Shown here: positions 5,319 to 6,921 of the stretch, piece after piece | How the letters are laid out: each line of letters opens with the position of its first letter | Position numbering within the stretch: the stretch's first letter is position 1 | Origin: Nitrospinae bacterium RIFCSPLOWO2_12_FULL_45_22 | Lineage (GTDB): Bacteria > 2-12-FULL-45-22 | Assembly: GCA_001803565.1 (NCBI GenBank) | Contig: MHDQ01000102.1 | Coordinates: 1 to 6,921 of the forward strand | DNA: 6,921 bases | Direction: 5' to 3' | Position numbers and translations under genes: made by a program | Notes under the pieces: generated by a model | Told to the model about the DNA's origin: nothing | The model's input: only the letters and a program-made list of their open reading frames with translations | Database searches by the model: none

Positions 5319-5526
5319 GCTGGTAGCTGAATTCCAGAAAAGCGATATTGAGATAGTCAGGGTATCCCTAACGCAGTATCGGAACAAGGACTATTTTGAT
5401 ATTCGGCTCTACTACCAGGAAGAGGGGGAATGGAGGCCCACTAAGAAAGGGCTATGCCTATCCCAGGGCTTATTCCTTGAATTTAAGAAAGCTGTCAGGG
5501 CGCTAGAAAAGGCCCTGGCTAAGTAG
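5302..5526 (+). CDS. PC4/p15-family ssDNA-binding protein
   Basis: This gene encodes 74 residues matching the C-terminal domain of transcriptional coactivator PC4 (p15/Sub1, bacterial YdbC-type). Three beta strands are visible: DIEIVRVSLTQYR (15-27), KDYFDIRLYYQ (29-39) and WRPTKKGLCLS (44-54). A C-terminal amphipathic helix follows, LFLEFKKAVRALEKAL (57-72). The KDYFDIR and PTKKGLCLS segments carry the family's typical pattern of aromatics and basics used to bind ssDNA as a dimer. The start lies inside the 51-residue gene upstream with only a weak AGCGGA (5287-5292), suggesting translational coupling. Its operon sits directly after the candidate origin, so a role at melted or lagging-strand DNA during replication, or in transcription of the element, is the natural inference. 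Confidence 0.82.
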   Translation: MAQENKLVAEFQKSDIEIVRVSLTQYRNKDYFDIRLYYQEEGEWRPTKKGLCLSQGLFLEFKKAVRALEKALAK

Positions 5527-5544
5527 CAAGGAGGCAAATAATAG

Positions 5545-6315
5545 ATGGATCAAGAAAAAATTTTGACCCTGTTTAGGCAAGGCAAAGGCATAAAGGCTAT
5601 CGCTAGAGAATTAAACACTTATCCCAACGCTATAAAGCGGGCCCTGGTTAAAATGGGGGTCTATAATGTCCCCCTTGAGGATAGGGTGACAACAACTAGC
5701 AATCAGGTGACAAACGATAACCAGTTTAGTAAACCATCTGATAATCAAACTGCTCTGAAACAATACAAGAAAGCCTTATGCAAAAATTCCGATACTTGCT
5801 CTGTATGCGCCCTTGAACCAGATAAACTCAAGCTGCTTGAGGAGTTATATGTTGCAGGTACTCCTGGCCCAGTGCTGCATAATTACTTTAACATACCCTC
5901 TAAAGACCTTGGCGGTCATGCTTTCCAAAAAAACTGGCATAAGCAAAGGGCCGGGATTGAAAACCCCGAACGTAAACGGATTATAAGGCAAATGATAGAG
6001 GACGAAACCTGGAAAGTTGTTATGAAATCTAAGTCCGAGGGACAGGCAAAGGATAAATTAGGTGGTTTGAAGTTATTGGGTGAGATGGAAGGGTTAGGGA
6101 TGGGGACTAAAGAGAAAGACCAGCAGCCGGTTAACATTGGAAGGATCATTAATCTAAGATTCAGCTTGAACGATTTATCAGAGCAGCAGAGGGGGCGGGC
6201 GCAGGCGATGATGGATCAGATCAGGAAAAACTTGGGTTTGCCTGAGGTCGAGGCCGAGCCTGAGACTGGCTTTTTGGAGTTGATCCCAGATCAGCATTCA
6301 GAAGAGCAAGAGTAA
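5545..6315 (+). CDS. HTH and CxxC protein of unknown function, possibly phage/terminase-small-subunit-like
   Basis: This gene encodes 256 residues. Residues 5-40 form a helix-turn-helix of the resolvase/transposase type (ILTLFRQGKGIKAIARELN, then recognition helix NAIKRALVKMGVY). A Thr/Asn/Gln-rich linker (45-70) follows. Residues 79-135 contain C79, C85, C88 and H126, H132 around a second helical segment (KLKLLEELYVAGTPGPVLHN), suggestive of a zinc-bound HTH. Residues 140-190 are helical and basic, and the tail (235-256) is acidic. This CxxC-HTH-His arrangement followed by a helical LGGLKLLGE stretch reminds me of small terminase subunits and related phage DNA-binding proteins, but the match is weak and no large terminase gene is seen. 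AAGGAGG (5528-5534) lies ten bases before the ATG. The stop TAA shares its last A with the ATG of the next, broken gene, whose product is a paralogue of this protein's N-terminal HTH. Confidence 0.75.
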   Translation: MDQEKILTLFRQGKGIKAIARELNTYPNAIKRALVKMGVYNVPLEDRVTTTSNQVTNDNQFSKPSDNQTALKQYKKALCKNSDTCSVCALEPDKLKLLEELYVAGTPGPVLHNYFNIPSKDLGGHAFQKNWHKQRAGIENPERKRIIRQMIEDETWKVVMKSKSEGQAKDKLGGLKLLGEMEGLGMGTKEKDQQPVNIGRIINLRFSLNDLSEQQRGRAQAMMDQIRKNLGLPEVEAEPETGFLELIPDQHSEEQE

Positions 6316-6519
6316 TGGTGGACGCCATTTTTAAGGCTTTACCAGGAAGGGCTGGGGTTAAAGCGCATAAGTAAATCGGTGGGCCTGACCCCTACGGCTG
6401 TAAAGAAACGGTTAATCAAAGCAGGGGTATACCGGGTTACTTCAAAAGGTACACCTGATAGCCTAGGAGAGATAATCAGGTTAATAGATAGAGCAATAGC
6501 CCGGATTGATGACATTTAA
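6315..6519 (+). pseudogene. Frameshifted HTH gene, paralogue of the upstream N-terminal HTH
   Basis: ATG 6315-6317 overlaps the previous stop (TAATG), but its frame ends at 6370-6372 after 19 residues. Removing one T from the five-T run at 6328-6332 restores a 67-residue product: MVDAILRLYQEGLGLKRISK, then SVGLTPTAVKKRLIKAGVYR, ending at TAA 6517-6519. The repaired N-terminus aligns with residues 1-42 of the 256-residue protein, sharing L-x-L, G-x-G-x-K-x-I, A-x-K-x-x-L-x-K-x-GVY. The rest is a short helical tail (EIIRLIDRAIARIDDI). As given, the downstream frame has no ATG or good start, although it is in frame with the stop of the previous gene. Explanations are a homopolymer sequencing error, a true loss-of-function indel, programmed +1 frameshifting, or stop readthrough giving a longer protein with HTH domains at both ends. 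Start and stop coupling on both sides shows it belongs to the operon. Confidence 0.6.
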
Positions 6520-6531
6520 GGTAGGGCAATT

Positions 6532-6819
6532 ATGTGTGACACTAAAACGATAGACCCTAACTATCCTATAACCTTTGAGGAACTGAGGGAGTATCTGAGA
6601 GTGAGCAAGTACACCTTACAGGATTATCTAGCAGAGGGATTAGGCAGGCAAGCGGGCTTTAAGGTAGGTAAAGAATGGCGGTTTATGCCCCTGGACGTGA
6701 TCGAGTGGCTAAAGGATCGGCATAAGAGAAACTTTAAGACCTCCAAAAATATCCTCACTAAAAATGAACTCCAATTGATAGCCTCAAGGGCCATAAAAGC
6801 CGAAATATCAAGGCATTAG
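6532..6819 (+). CDS. Excisionase-family helix-turn-helix protein
   Basis: This gene encodes 95 residues with a MerR/excisionase-type (HTH_17-like) DNA-binding domain at residues 13-62. Its order is ITFEELREYLRVSKYTLQDYL (first and recognition helices), a glycine-containing turn, then KVGKEWRFMPLDVIEWLK, the wing and final helix in the typical xGxxWRFxxxDVxxWLK pattern. Residues 63-95 are a basic tail that could be an extra helix. Known family members are Xis/AlpA-type proteins that bend DNA to direct integrase towards excision, or small regulators of element genes. AAGGTAGGG (6518-6526) precedes the ATG. It is the last gene of the operon, and repeat-rich DNA follows it directly, which fits an Xis next to its binding sites and an integrase gene outside the window. 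No integrase is visible here, so the Xis role is inference. Confidence 0.8.
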   Translation: MCDTKTIDPNYPITFEELREYLRVSKYTLQDYLAEGLGRQAGFKVGKEWRFMPLDVIEWLKDRHKRNFKTSKNILTKNELQLIASRAIKAEISRH

Positions 6820-6830
6820 CCCTAAAATTT

Positions 6831-6893
6831 TATGGCGTCCCTATGGCGTGAACATGTCCGAAATGACCCCAAAATGACCCCAAAATAAGGCCA
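6831..6893. repeat. 11-nt-period direct repeats after the excisionase-like gene
   Basis: TATGGCGT occurs at 6831-6838 and 6842-6849, an 11-base period. AAATGACCCCA occurs at 6861-6871 and 6872-6882, followed by a degraded third unit (AAATAAGGCCA, 6883-6893), again an 11-base period. One helical turn spacing means proteins bound at successive units would line up on one face of the DNA. Such sites are typical of excisionase or integrase arm binding, though an operator for the next gene is equally possible. GCCATAAAA (6790-6798) and TTTTATGGC (6828-6836) also form a 9-bp inverted repeat across the gene end without a following T-run. The remainder to 6921 shows no gene. Confidence 0.5.
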
Positions 6894-6921
6894 ATGATAC
6901 TTTTCACTGTCCTGAAAACCC

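Noticed and set aside
6790-6836. Terminator of the last operon from the 9-bp inverted repeat at 6790-6798/6828-6836
   Set aside because: The stem is AT-rich, the loop is 29 bases long and no T-run follows, so chance pairing is as likely.

Overview
The window is part of a mobile element, most likely a plasmid or an integrative element of a Firmicutes-type bacterium (Clostridia of the Desulfotomaculum/Moorella kind are a reasonable guess, not a proof). The grounds are uniformly co-oriented genes, several strong AGGAGG-type ribosome binding sites, moderate GC with many TTA/ATA codons, and a set of families (TumE toxin, HVO_A0114-type antitoxin, DUF5659, DUF3854 primase plus RepA-like ATPase) that occurs on such elements. 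All supported genes are on the + strand. There are no rRNA or tRNA genes, no IS element and no CRISPR array.

Layout: (1) 43-742 is a toxin-antitoxin pair, tumE-like toxin followed with an ATGA overlap by an HTH antitoxin, with a good sigma-70 promoter in front. (2) 743-837 is a GC-rich intergenic stretch that can fold into a branched RNA. (3) 838-2313 is a 491-residue protein of unknown function whose C-terminal half resembles a very divergent sigma-70 factor. (4) 2314-2421 is an AT-rich gap with a dyad overlapping a -10-like box. (5) 2422-4397 is the replication module: a DUF5659 protein and a fused primase/helicase (DUF3854 Toprim-like domain, AAA_25/RepA-like ATPase, C-terminal HTH). (6) 4397-4618 is a dense array of the 9-mer AAAGTTTAC in both orientations, mostly as convergent inverted pairs: a strong candidate replication origin. 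(7) 4634-6819 is a compact operon of small genes: zinc-ribbon protein, a 51-residue basic protein, a PC4-type ssDNA-binding protein, an HTH/CxxC protein, a frameshifted HTH paralogue of it, and an excisionase-like HTH protein. (8) 6820-6921 is a non-coding tail with two sets of 11-nt direct repeats, possibly recombinase or excisionase binding sites in front of an integrase gene beyond the window.

Inferred cooperation: the primase/helicase (perhaps through its C-terminal HTH) would act at the inverted-pair array directly behind its own gene. The PC4-like protein could coat or remodel ssDNA, the toxin-antitoxin pair would stabilise the element, and the excisionase-like protein suggests an integrating lifestyle. 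The most unusual items are the paired-repeat origin candidate, the sigma-like protein with a structured leader, and the broken tandem HTH gene.
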